Positions 1-8,574 of a DNA stretch of 64,000 bases are shown here, piece after piece. Below the pieces are notes generated by a model that saw nothing but the letters and a program-made list of their open reading frames with translations, ran no database searches and was not told the DNA's origin. A program made the translations under genes and the position numbers. Numbering within the stretch: position 1 is the stretch's first letter; each line of letters begins with the position of its first letter. This DNA comes from Nocardioides euryhalodurans (GTDB lineage: Bacteria > Actinomycetota > Actinomycetes > Propionibacteriales > Nocardioidaceae): positions 496,001 through 560,000 of the forward strand of contig NZ_CP038267.1 in NCBI RefSeq assembly GCF_004564375.1, written 5' to 3'.

Positions 1-31
1 CAGTGCCGAAGGTCCCGGTCCCTCCAGGTCC

Positions 32-952
32 TCAGCGGAGCCAGCGACGCAGCCGCCCGCGAGCGACGCTCCGCCAGGTCGCGACCAGGGCGGCGTCCAG
101 CTCGCGCCGACGGGCGTCCTCGCGGGCCAGCAGCGCGCCCCACGTGCGGGAGGGCTCCCCCGCTGCCTCCGCGGCGTCGGCCATCGCGGTGAGGTCGGCA
201 CGGACCAGCAGCAGGTCCTGCCGTTCGCCGAGGTGGTCGGTCAGCCGTCGGGAGGCGTCGGCGAGCTCGCGGGCCGGGTCGCCCCAGGCAGGACGGAGCG
301 TCTCGGCGGCGTAGCGCAGCCGCTTGGCGGCCTTGCGGACGTCGTGCAGGGCGACGTCCTGGTCACTCGCCCCGGTCACCGCCGCCATCCGGCCGTGCAG
401 CCGCTTCCAGTCCCGGCGCACCCGTCGCGGGAGCACCTCACCGGCGGGGCGGCCCGCCGCCGGTGTCCACGGCGGGTCCGCGACCAGCTCGTCCAGGTGG
501 TCGAGCAGGGCGAGGTGGCGCGGCGAGTCGAGAACCCCGGTCAGCTGCTCCTCCCCGGAGACGAGACGGGCGGCGTACGTCGTGTCGAGGCGTCGCCGCA
601 CCGGTCCGGCGACCTCCTCCGCCGGCTCGGTCGCCAGCAGCCCGACGAGCCGCTCGTGGGCGACGTGGGGGTCCCTGACCTCGCCCAGCACCCCGCCGAG
701 CCACCGCAGCTCCTCGCGCAGCGGGTCGGTCAGCTTGCGGTCGAGGGCCGGGCGGAAGGTCGCCAGCGCGGACCGCAGCCGCCGGCAGGCGATCCGGGCG
801 CCGTGCACCCCCTCGTGGACGTCGTCGGAGCGGATCTGGTGCTCGCCCCGGTGCAGCTCGGCCACCTGGCGTGCCAGTCGCTGGTGGAGGACCGCCCCGG
901 CAGCGACGTCGGGCGTGAGCCGGGTCGGCGCGTCGCCGTGGGCGGCGGTCAT
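32..952 (-). CDS. CHAD domain-containing protein
   Basis: A 306-residue CHAD protein. CHAD domains are all-helical, rich in conserved His and Arg/Lys, and are known to bind inorganic polyphosphate, so a cytosolic polyphosphate-linked role is the best inference. Two diagnostic basic repeats are visible: 'VHEGVHGARIACRRLRSAL' at residues 45-63 and 'HDVRKAAKRLRYAAE' in the second half. There is no CYTH (triphosphate tunnel) domain, so this is a stand-alone CHAD protein. I chose the ATG at 952 because CHAD homology begins just after it and it lies 2 bases past the stop of the upstream serine hydrolase gene, implying co-transcription. The long upstream extension of the same frame is antisense-like low-complexity sequence and is not used. 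Confidence 0.85.
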   Translation of the reverse strand: MTAAHGDAPTRLTPDVAAGAVLHQRLARQVAELHRGEHQIRSDDVHEGVHGARIACRRLRSALATFRPALDRKLTDPLREELRWLGGVLGEVRDPHVAHERLVGLLATEPAEEVAGPVRRRLDTTYAARLVSGEEQLTGVLDSPRHLALLDHLDELVADPPWTPAAGRPAGEVLPRRVRRDWKRLHGRMAAVTGASDQDVALHDVRKAAKRLRYAAETLRPAWGDPARELADASRRLTDHLGERQDLLLVRADLTAMADAAEAAGEPSRTWGALLAREDARRRELDAALVATWRSVARGRLRRWLR

Positions 953-954
953 GC

Positions 955-2244
955 TCAGCCCCGACGGGCAGGGTGGCCGCCGGGGACGGCCACCTCCGGG
1001 TCGTACGGCGTCCTGGTGTGGACGAACGTGGCGACCTCGAGGTGGCCCACGGTGCCGTCGGGGCAGCGGTGCACGTGGAGCGTCTCCCCCCGGTGGTAGC
1101 CGTCGACACCGACCAGCCGCCCCTCGCGCAGCACGAACCGGCTCCGGCCACCGGGCGCCGCGAGCGCACGCAGGTCGAGGCCGTCGTTGTGCCAGCGTAC
1201 CTCCACGGCCGAGTTCCCCCAGAACCACAGGCCGGGCAGGCCGGCCACCTCGGACGGCACCTCGGAGGTGGGGACCCACGGCTCGGGCACCTCGTCGATG
1301 AAGTCACCGTCGATCAGGTCCACCACCAGCCGTTCGGTGTCGACCCCGGTGGTCGCGTTGGTGAGCACCACGGCACCGATGCCGGAGCCGGGGTCGACGA
1401 AGACGCCGGCCATGAAGCCCGGCATGGTGCCGTTGTGGCCGACCAGCACTCCGCCGGCGTTGGTGGCGAGGCGCAGCCCCAGTCCGTAGGAGTCGGTGAC
1501 CGGCAGCGTCATCTCGTGCAGGGTCGAGGGGTCGAGCAGGTCGGGTCGGCCGCCGGCGAGGAACTGCCCCCACAGCACCAGGTCGCCCACCGTGGACCAC
1601 AGCTGGCCGGCCGGTGCCATGGCGCCCGTGTTGGTCAGCGGCTCGAGCGTGCGGACGCCGGTGAAGTGGTCGACGCTCCACCCGGGCTGCGCGTGCGGCC
1701 TCGGGAGGTAGGACGTCTGGGTCATGCCCAGCGGCGTGAGCAGCACGTCGTGGACCAGCGTGCGCCACGGCCGGCCGGTGACGCGGCACAGGACCTCGCC
1801 GAGCAGGCCGAACCCGAGGTTGGAGTAGTGGTACATCTCCCCGGGCCGCGCGACGCGTCCGGTGCCGTCGTTGGCCGCGGCCAGGGCCGCGAAGTCACTG
1901 CCGCGTGAGCGCTCCCACCACGGTCCGACCGGCTCGCTCTGCATCCCCGAGGTGTGGCTGAGCAGCTCGCGCAGGCTCGCCTCGGCGTACCCGACGTGGG
2001 CGCCGAGGTGCTGGCCCACCCGGTCGTCGAGGTGCAGCAGCCCGGCGTCGCGCGCCTGCATGACGAGCACGGCCGTCATGGTCTTGGTGATGGACCCGAT
2101 GCGGTACTGCCCCTCGAGCCCGGGGCAGTCACCTGCCCGCCCCGCCCAGACCGGCCCGTAACGGTCGAACACGGCACCGACGAGCGACGTCAGCCGCCCC
2201 TCGGCCTGCGCGACGTCGAGGCAGACCTGCCTTCGTTCCCTCAT
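955..2244 (-). CDS. serine hydrolase of the beta-lactamase/penicillin-binding family (class C-like)
   Basis: A 429-residue beta-lactamase-fold serine hydrolase. The three family motifs are present in order: S-x-x-K as S51-I-T-K54, Y-S-N at 140-142 and the KTG-like H-N-G at 270-272, so the catalytic site looks intact. The last ~110 residues form a separate region like the C-terminal domain of esterase/D-aminopeptidase-like members. No signal peptide is evident, which argues for a cytosolic esterase or peptidase rather than a resistance beta-lactamase. It starts 9 bases after the gcvP stop and ends 2 bases before the CHAD gene, so it may be read from the gcvP transcript. The substrate cannot be told from sequence. 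Confidence 0.85.
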   Translation of the reverse strand: MRERRQVCLDVAQAEGRLTSLVGAVFDRYGPVWAGRAGDCPGLEGQYRIGSITKTMTAVLVMQARDAGLLHLDDRVGQHLGAHVGYAEASLRELLSHTSGMQSEPVGPWWERSRGSDFAALAAANDGTGRVARPGEMYHYSNLGFGLLGEVLCRVTGRPWRTLVHDVLLTPLGMTQTSYLPRPHAQPGWSVDHFTGVRTLEPLTNTGAMAPAGQLWSTVGDLVLWGQFLAGGRPDLLDPSTLHEMTLPVTDSYGLGLRLATNAGGVLVGHNGTMPGFMAGVFVDPGSGIGAVVLTNATTGVDTERLVVDLIDGDFIDEVPEPWVPTSEVPSEVAGLPGLWFWGNSAVEVRWHNDGLDLRALAAPGGRSRFVLREGRLVGVDGYHRGETLHVHRCPDGTVGHLEVATFVHTRTPYDPEVAVPGGHPARRG

Positions 2245-2253
2245 CCGTGGGCC

Positions 2254-5121
2254 CTACGCGAACGCCTCGGGCGGCGGGCAGGCGCAGACCAGGTTGCGGT
2301 CGCCGTACGCCTGGTCGACCCGGGCCACCGGCGGCCAGTACTTGTCGGGGTCCACGCCCTGCGGGAAGGCGCCGAGCTCGCGGGAGTAGTTCCGGTCCCA
2401 CTCGCCGACCACGGCGCGGGTCGTGTGGGGGGCGTGCCGCAGCGGTGAGTCCTCGGCGCTCCACTCCCCCGCGCCGACCCGGTCGATCTCGGCGCGGATC
2501 GCGATCATCGCGTCGACGAACCGGTCGATCTCGGCCAGGTCCTCGGACTCGGTCGGCTCCACCATCAGGGTGCCGGCCACCGGGAAGGACATCGTCGGGG
2601 CGTGGAAGCCGTAGTCGATGAGCCGCTTGGCCACGTCGTCCACCGTCACACCGGTCTGCTTGGTCAGCGGGCGCAGGTCCAGGATGCACTCGTGGGCGAC
2701 CAGCCCGTTGTGCCCCCGGTAGAGGACGGGGAAGTGCTCGTCCAGCCGGTGGGCCACGTAGTTGGCGTTGAGCACCGCCACCGAGGTCGCGGTGGCCAGC
2801 CCCTCCGCCCCCATCAGCCGGACGTAGGCCCACGAGATCGGCAGCACGCCTGCCGAGCCGTAGGGAGCCGCGCTGATCGGGCCGATGCCCTCGCGCTTGG
2901 CAGGCTCGGGGTGCAGGTCGTGGGAGGGCAGGTACGGCGCCAGGTGCTGGCGCACCGCCACCGGGCCGACGCCCGGTCCACCCCCGCCGTGCGGGATGCA
3001 GAAGGTCTTGTGGAGGTTGAGGTGCGACACGTCGCCGCCGAACTCGCCCGGCCGAGCGTGCCCGAGCAGGGCGTTGAGGTTGGCGCCGTCGATGTAGACC
3101 TGGCCGCCGTGCTCGTGGACGACCTCGCAGAGCGTGGTGATGCCGTCCTCGTACGCGCCGTGGGTCGACGGGTAGGTGACCATGATCGCCGCGAGGTCGT
3201 CGCGGTGCGTCTCGCACTGCGCACGCAGGTCGTCGAGGTCGACCGAACCGTCCTCGGCGGCCTTGACCACGACCACCTTCATGCCCGCCATCACCGCGGA
3301 GGCGGCATTGGTGCCGTGGGCGGACGACGGGATCAGGCACACGTCGCGCTGCTCGTCGCCCCGCGCCCGGTGGTAGCCGCGGATGGCCAGCAGACCCGCG
3401 AGCTCGCCCTGGGAGCCGGCGTTGGGCTGGATCGAGACCCTGTCGTAGCCGGTCACGCTCGCGAGCCAGTCCTCGAGCTCGGTGACCAGACGGCGGTAGC
3501 CCTCGGCGTCCTCGGCCGGGGCAAAGGGGTGCAGGTCGGCGAAGCCCGGCAGCGAGACCGGCTCCATCTCGGTCGTCGCGTTGAGCTTCATCGTGCACGA
3601 GCCGAGCGGGATCATGCCGCGGTCGAGCGCGTAGTCGCGGTCCGAGAGCCGCCGGAGGTAGCGCAGCATCTCGGTCTCGCTGTGGTGGGTGGAGAACACC
3701 TCGTGGGTCAGGAAGTCGGTCTCCCGCCGCAGCGGGTCGGGGATCGCGTCCGCTGTCGCCTGGTCGAGGTCGTCGAGGTCGACCTCGGTGAGGCCGAACG
3801 CGGCGAGCACCGCCGTCAGCGTCTCGCGGGTCGTGCACTCGGAGGTGCTGATCCCGACCCGGTCGGCGTCGACCAGCCGCAGGTGGATCCCCCGCTCCCG
3901 GGCGTCGGCGACCACGGCCTCGGCGCGGCCCGCCACGCGGACCGTGAGGGTGTCGAAGAAGTCGGTGGCCTCGGGCTCGATGCCGCCCTGGCCGAGGGCC
4001 GCTGCGAGCACCGCGGCGTAGCGGTGGGTGCGGTTCGCGATCGTGCGCAGTCCGTCGGGGCCGTGGTGGACGGCGTACATCGAGGCGACCACGGCCAGCA
4101 GCACCTGGGCGGTGCAGATGTTGGAGGTCGCCTTGTCGCGGCGGATGTGCTGCTCCCGCGTCTGCAGCGCGAGGCGGTACGCGGGCCGGCCCTCCGCGTC
4201 CTTGGAGACACCGACCAGCCGGCCGGGCAGGTGGCGCTCGAGCCCGGCGGCGACCGACATGAAGCCCGCGTGCGGACCGCCGTAGAAGAGCGGCACGCCG
4301 AAGCGCTGCGAGGAGCCGACCGCCACGTCGGCGCCCAGCGCGCCCGGTGACTCCAGCAGGGTGAGCGCGAGCAGGTCCGCCGCCACGACCGCGAGCGCGC
4401 CTCGCTCGTGGGCCGCGTCGATCACGGGCCGCGGGTCGCGGACCCGTCCGCTGGCGCCGGGGTACTGGACCAGCACGCCGCACAGCTCGCCCTCGGGGAG
4501 CCCGTCGGCGAGGTCGGCCACGCCCACCTCGATGCCCATCGCGGCCGCGCGGGTCCGGACGACGTCGATCGTCTGCGGCAGCGCGTCCGCGTCGACGACG
4601 AACGGCCCGGAGGCCTTGCGGTTGGCACGGCGTACGAGGGTCATCGCCTCGGCCGCGGCGGTGCCCTCGTCCAGCAGCGAGGCGTTGGCGGTCGGCAGCC
4701 CCGTGAGGTCGCCGACGACCGTCTGGAAGTTGAGGAGCGCCTCGAGCCGTCCCTGCGAGATCTCCGGCTGGTACGGCGTGTAGGCGGTGTACCAGGCCGG
4801 GTCCTCCAGGACGTTGCGCCGGAGCACCGGCGGCGTGATCGTCGCGTGGTAGCCGAGCCCGATCATCGCCTCGGCCGGCCGGTTGGCCCCTGCCCGCTCC
4901 CGCAGCTCGCTCGCCACGATCGTCTCGGACGCCGCCGGCGGCAGGTCCAGCTCGACGGTCGACCGGATGCCGCCGGGGACGGCCGCCTCCATCAGCGCGT
5001 CGAGGGACTCGAAGCCGAGTGCCTCGAGCATGGTGTCGACCTCGTCACGGCGCGGCCCGAGATGGCGGTCCAGGAAGGGCTGGGCCTCGTCGAGGGCGCG
5101 GAGGGTGGGGTGGTCGGACAC
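2254..5121 (-). CDS. gcvP: glycine dehydrogenase (aminomethyl-transferring), P-protein of the glycine cleavage system
   Basis: The PLP-dependent P-protein decarboxylates glycine and passes the aminomethyl group to lipoyl-GcvH. At 955 residues it has full length for a single-chain GcvP (two fused halves). The PLP lysine is K705 in '[18 protein letters not shown]'. The N-terminal half carries '[11 protein letters not shown]' and the expected arrangement. I chose the GTG at 5121: GAGGAG lies 6 bases upstream and the protein then begins [10 protein letters not shown]. The longer open frame to 5202 runs into the glycine riboswitch and is non-coding. gcvH sits 3 kb upstream in the same direction; gcvT is not in the window. 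Regulation by the riboswitch is strongly supported. Confidence 0.97.
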   Translation of the reverse strand: MSDHPTLRALDEAQPFLDRHLGPRRDEVDTMLEALGFESLDALMEAAVPGGIRSTVELDLPPAASETIVASELRERAGANRPAEAMIGLGYHATITPPVLRRNVLEDPAWYTAYTPYQPEISQGRLEALLNFQTVVGDLTGLPTANASLLDEGTAAAEAMTLVRRANRKASGPFVVDADALPQTIDVVRTRAAAMGIEVGVADLADGLPEGELCGVLVQYPGASGRVRDPRPVIDAAHERGALAVVAADLLALTLLESPGALGADVAVGSSQRFGVPLFYGGPHAGFMSVAAGLERHLPGRLVGVSKDAEGRPAYRLALQTREQHIRRDKATSNICTAQVLLAVVASMYAVHHGPDGLRTIANRTHRYAAVLAAALGQGGIEPEATDFFDTLTVRVAGRAEAVVADARERGIHLRLVDADRVGISTSECTTRETLTAVLAAFGLTEVDLDDLDQATADAIPDPLRRETDFLTHEVFSTHHSETEMLRYLRRLSDRDYALDRGMIPLGSCTMKLNATTEMEPVSLPGFADLHPFAPAEDAEGYRRLVTELEDWLASVTGYDRVSIQPNAGSQGELAGLLAIRGYHRARGDEQRDVCLIPSSAHGTNAASAVMAGMKVVVVKAAEDGSVDLDDLRAQCETHRDDLAAIMVTYPSTHGAYEDGITTLCEVVHEHGGQVYIDGANLNALLGHARPGEFGGDVSHLNLHKTFCIPHGGGGPGVGPVAVRQHLAPYLPSHDLHPEPAKREGIGPISAAPYGSAGVLPISWAYVRLMGAEGLATATSVAVLNANYVAHRLDEHFPVLYRGHNGLVAHECILDLRPLTKQTGVTVDDVAKRLIDYGFHAPTMSFPVAGTLMVEPTESEDLAEIDRFVDAMIAIRAEIDRVGAGEWSAEDSPLRHAPHTTRAVVGEWDRNYSRELGAFPQGVDPDKYWPPVARVDQAYGDRNLVCACPPPEAFA

Positions 5122-5175
5122 GGGTGGCTCCTCGGATCGGGTGCGATCGGGCGCCTCCCCCTCTGTCGGGAACCG

Positions 5176-5293
5176 CTCCCTCCAGAGTTGCCTGCCCCAC
5201 ACGGTCCTGTCGCCTGAGAGGTTCCGGGGAGGATTTGCCCCTTCGGCGCTTCCGTCGCCGGGCTGTGCACCCGGCCGAAGACTCTCCCGCGCG
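5176..5293 (-). promoter_or_regulatory. glycine riboswitch (gcvT RNA motif, single aptamer)
   Basis: The minus strand here carries the conserved glycine aptamer blocks in order: GGGAGAG at the 5' side of P1, GCGCCGAAGGGGCAA, CCTCTCAGGCG, AGGACCG, then GGGG and CTCTGGAGGGAGC closing P1. The variable P3a arm is the GC hairpin around 5255-5275. Only one aptamer is seen; no second set of these blocks lies between 5293 and the merR stop. The gcvP start is 55 bases downstream, so binding of glycine probably turns gcvP expression on, as in known gcv leaders. Confidence 0.95.
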
Positions 5294-5342
5294 GTATCGA
5301 CGGCGGTGCCAACCTATCACCGCCGCCGTGGCGGACCCGGGC

Positions 5343-5957
5343 TCAGCCCGTACGTCGGGAGGCGCGTCGCGCTGCCAGCTCGTCGCCCGCGGTGGACGCG
5401 TCGTCGGCCTCGGCGGCGGTCCGCTCGCTGGGGAGCTCGGCGAGGGTGCCCTCGATCTCGCGCCAGACCCCGCCGATGGCGATGCCGAAGACGCCCTGGC
5501 CGCCCTGGAGCAGGTCGATGACCTCGTCGTTGGAGGTGCACTCGTAGACCGAGACGCCGTCGCTCATGAGGGTGACGCGCGTCAGGTCGTCGGTGCCGCG
5601 CTCGCGCAGGTGCTGCACGGCGGTGCGGATCTGCTGGAGCGAGATGCCGGCGTCGAGGAGCCGCTTGATGACCTTGAGGATCAGGATGTCGCGGAAGGAG
5701 TAGAGCCGCTGGGTGCCCGAGCCGCTCGCACCGCGCACGGTGGGCTCGACCAGGCCGGTACGGGCCCAGTAGTCGAGCTGGCGGTAGGTGATGCCGGCAG
5801 CGTTGCACGCGGTGGGGCCGCGGTAGCCCGTGTCACTGGGGAGCGGCGAGACGTCGTCGGTGAAGAGCAGGCCCTGCTCCTCGGCAGCCTCCGCGACCAG
5901 CGCGGAGTCGTCCGACATCTGTCGAGCAGCATCCTGCTCGAAGTCCTTACCGGCCAC
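5343..5957 (-). CDS. MerR family transcriptional regulator (Rv1830/ResB type)
   Basis: A 204-residue MerR-type DNA-binding regulator. The winged-helix signature appears as 'GITYRQLDYWARTGLVEPTV' around residues 55-74, then 'LYSFRDILILKVIKRLLDAG' and 'SLQQIRTAVQHLRERG', a typical MerR domain with an effector region that lacks metal-binding cysteines. I chose the GTG at 5957 because AGGAGG lies 5 bases upstream. Its place after garA, ftsR and the bifunctional-nuclease gene and before gcvP matches the position of mycobacterial Rv1830. A promoter and inverted repeats lie upstream (6059-6142). Its regulon is not known from sequence. Confidence 0.9.
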   Translation of the reverse strand: MAGKDFEQDAARQMSDDSALVAEAAEEQGLLFTDDVSPLPSDTGYRGPTACNAAGITYRQLDYWARTGLVEPTVRGASGSGTQRLYSFRDILILKVIKRLLDAGISLQQIRTAVQHLRERGTDDLTRVTLMSDGVSVYECTSNDEVIDLLQGGQGVFGIAIGGVWREIEGTLAELPSERTAAEADDASTAGDELAARRASRRTG

Positions 5958-6058
5958 GTGGTCCTCCTGGGCTACTCCGTTGCGCGTAACTCCCGGGGGA
6001 AGTGCCGGACCGCGAGCCACGGGTGACCACAACGGTGGAGTTACAACGAAGACGGTTC

Positions 6059-6087
6059 ACCGTAAGCCCGTACTCCGGGGTGGTCAA
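6059..6087 (-). promoter_or_regulatory. candidate promoter of the MerR gene
   Basis: On the minus strand TTGACC (6087-6082) is followed after 17 bases by TACGGT (6064-6059), a good sigma-A-type pair for this GC content. It lies about 100 bases before the GTG start at 5957 and just downstream of the CTCAACC-type repeats. This is motif-based only. Confidence 0.45.
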
Positions 6088-6109
6088 CGACAGCAGCGGC
6101 GTGTCGCAA

Positions 6110-6142
6110 CCCTCAACCTCTACTTGAGGGTGATGGTTGAGG
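6110..6142. promoter_or_regulatory. nested inverted repeats, likely operator upstream of the MerR gene
   Basis: CCTCAACC at 6111-6118 is matched by a perfect inverted copy GGTTGAGG at 6135-6142, and inside it CCCTCAA (6110-6116) pairs with TTGAGGG (6124-6130). The site lies between the bfn stop and the candidate merR promoter. Related GGTTGAGG-type repeats occur before garA-ftsR at 8062-8093, which suggests a shared MerR-type regulator; that link is inference. Confidence 0.5.
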
Positions 6143-6146
6143 CGGA

Positions 6147-6614
6147 TCAGCGGGACTCGAAGTCGTCCGGCGACACCTGGTCGAGGAACTCCCGGAACCG
6201 CTCGACCTCGTCCTCCTGCTCGGCCGGCACCGCCAAGCCCGCCTCGTCGAGGACCTCCTCGCTGCACACGATGCGGGTGCCGGTGCGCAGCGCGAGCGCG
6301 ATGGAGTCGGACGGTCGGGCGCTGACCTCGGCGCCGGACGTGAACACCAGCGTGGCGAAGAAGACACCGTCGCGGACCTCGGTGATCCGCACCTCGTCGA
6401 GCTCGGTCCCGGTCGCGGCGAGCACGTCCTTCATCAGGTCGTGGGTCAGCGGGCGGGGCGGGACGACGCCCTGCTGGGCGAAGGCGATCGCGGTCGCTTC
6501 CACCGCCCCGATCCAGATCGGGAGGTAGCGCTCTCCCGCGACCTCGCGCAGCAGGACGATGGGCTGGTTGGAGGGCATCTCCACGCGGACGCCCATGACA
6601 TCGACTTCGCGCAC
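6147..6614 (-). CDS. bifunctional nuclease family protein (DUF151)
   Basis: A 155-residue DUF151/bifunctional nuclease domain protein; family members show DNase/RNase activity in plants, but the bacterial role is unsettled. The sequence has the family hallmarks 'YLPIWIGAVEATAIAFAQQG' near residues 30-49, 'PLTHDLMKDVLAATG' and 'SARPSDSIALALRTG'. Length is normal for the family. A TAGGGT hexamer ends 6 bases before the GTG start, so the message may be leaderless. It keeps the same place as Rv1829, between ftsR and the second MerR gene. Confidence 0.93.
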   Translation of the reverse strand: MREVDVMGVRVEMPSNQPIVLLREVAGERYLPIWIGAVEATAIAFAQQGVVPPRPLTHDLMKDVLAATGTELDEVRITEVRDGVFFATLVFTSGAEVSARPSDSIALALRTGTRIVCSEEVLDEAGLAVPAEQEDEVERFREFLDQVSPDDFESR

Positions 6615-6620
6615 ACCAGC

Positions 6621-6626
6621 ACCCTA
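6621..6626 (-). promoter_or_regulatory. candidate -10 element for a leaderless bfn message
   Basis: TAGGGT on the minus strand is followed by exactly 6 bases and then the GTG start at 6614, so transcription would start at or next to the start codon. No Shine-Dalgarno fits in that gap. The -35 region is not obvious. Confidence 0.4.
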
Positions 6627-6736
6627 CTCCCGGGACGTGAGGCCCCCGGCCGCCCGCCCGCCCCGGGCGTCACCTCACCCGTCACCCGGCCCAGCCGGAT
6701 CCTGCACCTCCCACGCGTTGCACCGGCTGGGGAGCA

Positions 6737-6766
6737 CAGGTTTCCCCGGCCCGCCGGGGAGACCTG
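6737..6766. repeat. dispersed GC palindrome, copy 1 (3' of ftsR)
   Basis: A 30-base near-perfect inverted repeat: 14-base arms (left CAGGTTTCCCCGGC, right GCCGGGGAGACCTG) with one mismatch that could pair as G-U, and a 2-base centre. It begins about 19 bases after the ftsR stop codon. Its core recurs at 19056, 47248 and 59773. It could act as a terminator or 3' stabiliser, although no U tract follows. Confidence 0.7.
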
Positions 6767-6784
6767 CAGGGACGCGACGACCGC

Positions 6785-7519
6785 TCAGGAAGAGCGCAGC
6801 CCCGTCTTCACCAGCGTCGCGTGCAGGCGTACGGAGAGGGCCGCGATCTCGCTGACCGTCTCCTCGGCCCGGGCCGCGGCAGCGGTGTCGCGACCCCGCT
6901 TCTGGGGCGCCACGACCTGCTCGACCAGGCCCACCTCACGGTCGGCGGCGGTCTTGAAGGCGCGCAGGTGGCGGGGCTCGAAGCCGAAGTCGGCGAGCTC
7001 GCGGGCGGTCTGGGCGATGACCAGCGCGTCGGTGTCGTAGTGACGGGTCCCGGTCCGGGGCCGGATCAACCCGAACTGCTCGAGCTCCTCGAGCAGGTCC
7101 TCGCCGACCTCGGCGATCTTGAGCAGCTCCTTGCGGGAGAGCCGCAGGTGGTCGGTGCGGGTGAACGACTCCGGGCTCGGCAGGCCGTCGGCCGCCAGTG
7201 CCACCTTGGGGACCGTGGGGACGACCGAGTCGATCGGCGGCGGCTCGAGGCCCCGGTCGATGGCGTCGAGGTGCTCGCCGATCACCCGCAGCGGGAGGTA
7301 GTGGTCGCGCTGCATCGTGAGGATGTAGCGCAGCCGCTCGACGTCGGCGGTCGTGAACTTCCGGTAGCCGGCGGGGGTCCGCTCGGGCTTGACCAGCCCC
7401 TTGTCCTCGAGGAACCGGATCTTGGGGATCGTGACCCCCGGGAACTCGGGGCGCAGCCGGTCGAGGACCTGGCCGATGTTCATGCGCGACCGCGAGGCGG
7501 ACGCTGCCGGCTCCGCCAT
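6785..7519 (-). CDS. ftsR: MerR family transcriptional regulator FtsR
   Basis: A 244-residue MerR-fold regulator matching FtsR/Rv1828, which in corynebacteria activates ftsZ expression. The N-terminal winged helix runs about residues 13-85 ('MNIGQVLDRLRPEFPGVTIP', 'RTPAGYRKFTTADVERLRYI'), followed by the Rv1828-type C-terminal domain with 'SRKELLKIAEVGEDLLEELE' and 'YDTDALVIAQTARELADFGF'. It has no cysteine ligand site, so it is not a metal sensor. Its ATG overlaps the garA stop by one base (TGATG), so garA and ftsR are translationally coupled. Confidence 0.92.
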   Translation of the reverse strand: MAEPAASASRSRMNIGQVLDRLRPEFPGVTIPKIRFLEDKGLVKPERTPAGYRKFTTADVERLRYILTMQRDHYLPLRVIGEHLDAIDRGLEPPPIDSVVPTVPKVALAADGLPSPESFTRTDHLRLSRKELLKIAEVGEDLLEELEQFGLIRPRTGTRHYDTDALVIAQTARELADFGFEPRHLRAFKTAADREVGLVEQVVAPQKRGRDTAAAARAEETVSEIAALSVRLHATLVKTGLRSS

Positions 7520-8022
7520 CAGCTGCCCGTGTGCCCCGAGAAGAACACCAGGCGGTACTTGCCGATCTGGACCTCGTCGCCGTCGTTGAGCTGGACCCGG
7601 TCGATGCGGTCGCGATTGACGTAGGTGCCGTTGAGGCTGCCGGTGTCGGCGACCGTGAAGCTCTCGCCGTCGCGGTGGAACTCGGCGTGACGTCGCGAGA
7701 CCGTCACGTCGTCGAGGAAGATGTGGCTGTCGGGGTGACGGCCCGCGTTGACCTGGTCGGCGTCGAGCAGGAACCGGCTGCCGGCTCCCGGACCGCGCTG
7801 GACGACCAGCAGGGCGTGGCCGGGCGGGAGCGCATCGACGGCCGCCGCGTCGACCGGGCTCAGGGCGCGGTCGGAGGTGTCGGTCTTGTCGCGGCCGGTG
7901 CCGATGTTGATGGTGGCGGTGGACTCACCACTCGGCTCCGCGGCGACCATCTTGGTCCCGCACTGCGAGCAGAATCGGGCGTCGTCCGGGTTCTCCCGGC
8001 CGCACGCGGTGCAGAACGGCAT
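7519..8022 (-). CDS. garA: FHA domain protein GarA/OdhI with N-terminal zinc ribbon
   Basis: A 167-residue FHA regulator. GarA/OdhI proteins inhibit 2-oxoglutarate dehydrogenase and control glutamate metabolism until phosphorylated by Ser/Thr kinases. The FHA domain fills about residues 70-160 with 'AGRHPDSHIFLDDVTVSRRH' and 'SLNGTYVNRDRIDRVQLNDG'. The N-terminus has a zinc-ribbon pattern C4-x2-C7 and C18-x2-C21 instead of the mycobacterial acidic tail, and the kinase target segment appears as 'GESTATINIG' near residues 37-46. Start ATG at 8022 has GGGAGG 8 bases upstream. Confidence 0.92.
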   Translation of the reverse strand: MPFCTACGRENPDDARFCSQCGTKMVAAEPSGESTATINIGTGRDKTDTSDRALSPVDAAAVDALPPGHALLVVQRGPGAGSRFLLDADQVNAGRHPDSHIFLDDVTVSRRHAEFHRDGESFTVADTGSLNGTYVNRDRIDRVQLNDGDEVQIGKYRLVFFSGHTGS

Positions 8023-8061
8023 CGACTGGTCCTCCCACGGTCTGGCACGTCTCGGGGCCTG

Positions 8062-8093
8062 AACCCTCACCGAAGGGTTGAGGTTGACGGTTG
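8062..8093. promoter_or_regulatory. GGTTGA-type repeats upstream of garA-ftsR, likely operator
   Basis: AACCCT (8062-8067) and AGGGTT (8074-8079) form an inverted pair, followed by direct repeats GGTTGA, GGTTGA, CGGTTG across 8076-8093. Minus-strand TTGCCC (8126-8121) and TAGGTT (8104-8099) just upstream could be a promoter. The repeats resemble the site before the other MerR gene (6110-6142), so autoregulation by FtsR or the second MerR protein is a fair guess. Confidence 0.45.
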
Positions 8094-8137
8094 TCCCGAA
8101 CCTATCAGCCCGGCAAGCCGGGGCAACGGCGTACGGG

Positions 8138-8524
8138 TCAGGATTCCAGCGTCGCCTGGTAGGCGGCTGCGTCGAGGAGCGCGTCGACGGCACCGGCGTC
8201 GGCCGGCAGCACCTCGAAGAGCCAGCCCTCGCCGTACGGGTCGCTGTTGACCAGCTCGGGAGTGGCGTCGAGGCCGTCGTTGCGGGCCACCACCTCACCG
8301 GCCAGCGGGGCGTAGATGTCGCTGACCGACTTGGTCGACTCGAGCTCACCGCAGGCAGAACCCTCGACCAGGGTCTCGCCCACCTCGGGCAGCGACACGT
8401 AGACGATGTCGCCCAGCGCGTCCTGCGCGTAGTGGGTGATACCGACCCGCACCGATCCCTCGGACTGGCCGGGGCTGCGGACCCACTCGTGCTCGGCGGT
8501 GTACTTCAGGTCGTCGGGGTACAC
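8138..8524 (-). CDS. gcvH: glycine cleavage system H protein
   Basis: The 128-residue lipoyl carrier of the glycine cleavage system, shuttling the aminomethyl arm between P, T and L proteins. The lipoylation site is in '[20 protein letters not shown]' (the K of ESTKS), and the N-terminal 'YTAEHEWVR' is typical. Length is normal. Start at 8524 follows GAGGAG 5-6 bases upstream. It lies in the DUF881-garA cluster, apart from riboswitch-controlled gcvP; no glycine aptamer precedes it, so it is probably expressed more constitutively. Confidence 0.97.
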   Translation of the reverse strand: MYPDDLKYTAEHEWVRSPGQSEGSVRVGITHYAQDALGDIVYVSLPEVGETLVEGSACGELESTKSVSDIYAPLAGEVVARNDGLDATPELVNSDPYGEGWLFEVLPADAGAVDALLDAAAYQATLES

Positions 8525-8574
8525 GGTGTCTCCTCGGTGGCGGGAACGTGACGGCCGCAGGCTACCGCGACGGC

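Noticed and set aside
2129..4483. 784-codon minus-strand frame within gcvP
   Set aside because: Shadow frame of gcvP, very Arg/Gly/Pro-rich.
5122..5202. N-terminal extension of GcvP
   Set aside because: The sequence belongs to the riboswitch and leader; a GTG with GAGGAG at the proper distance begins the conserved protein.
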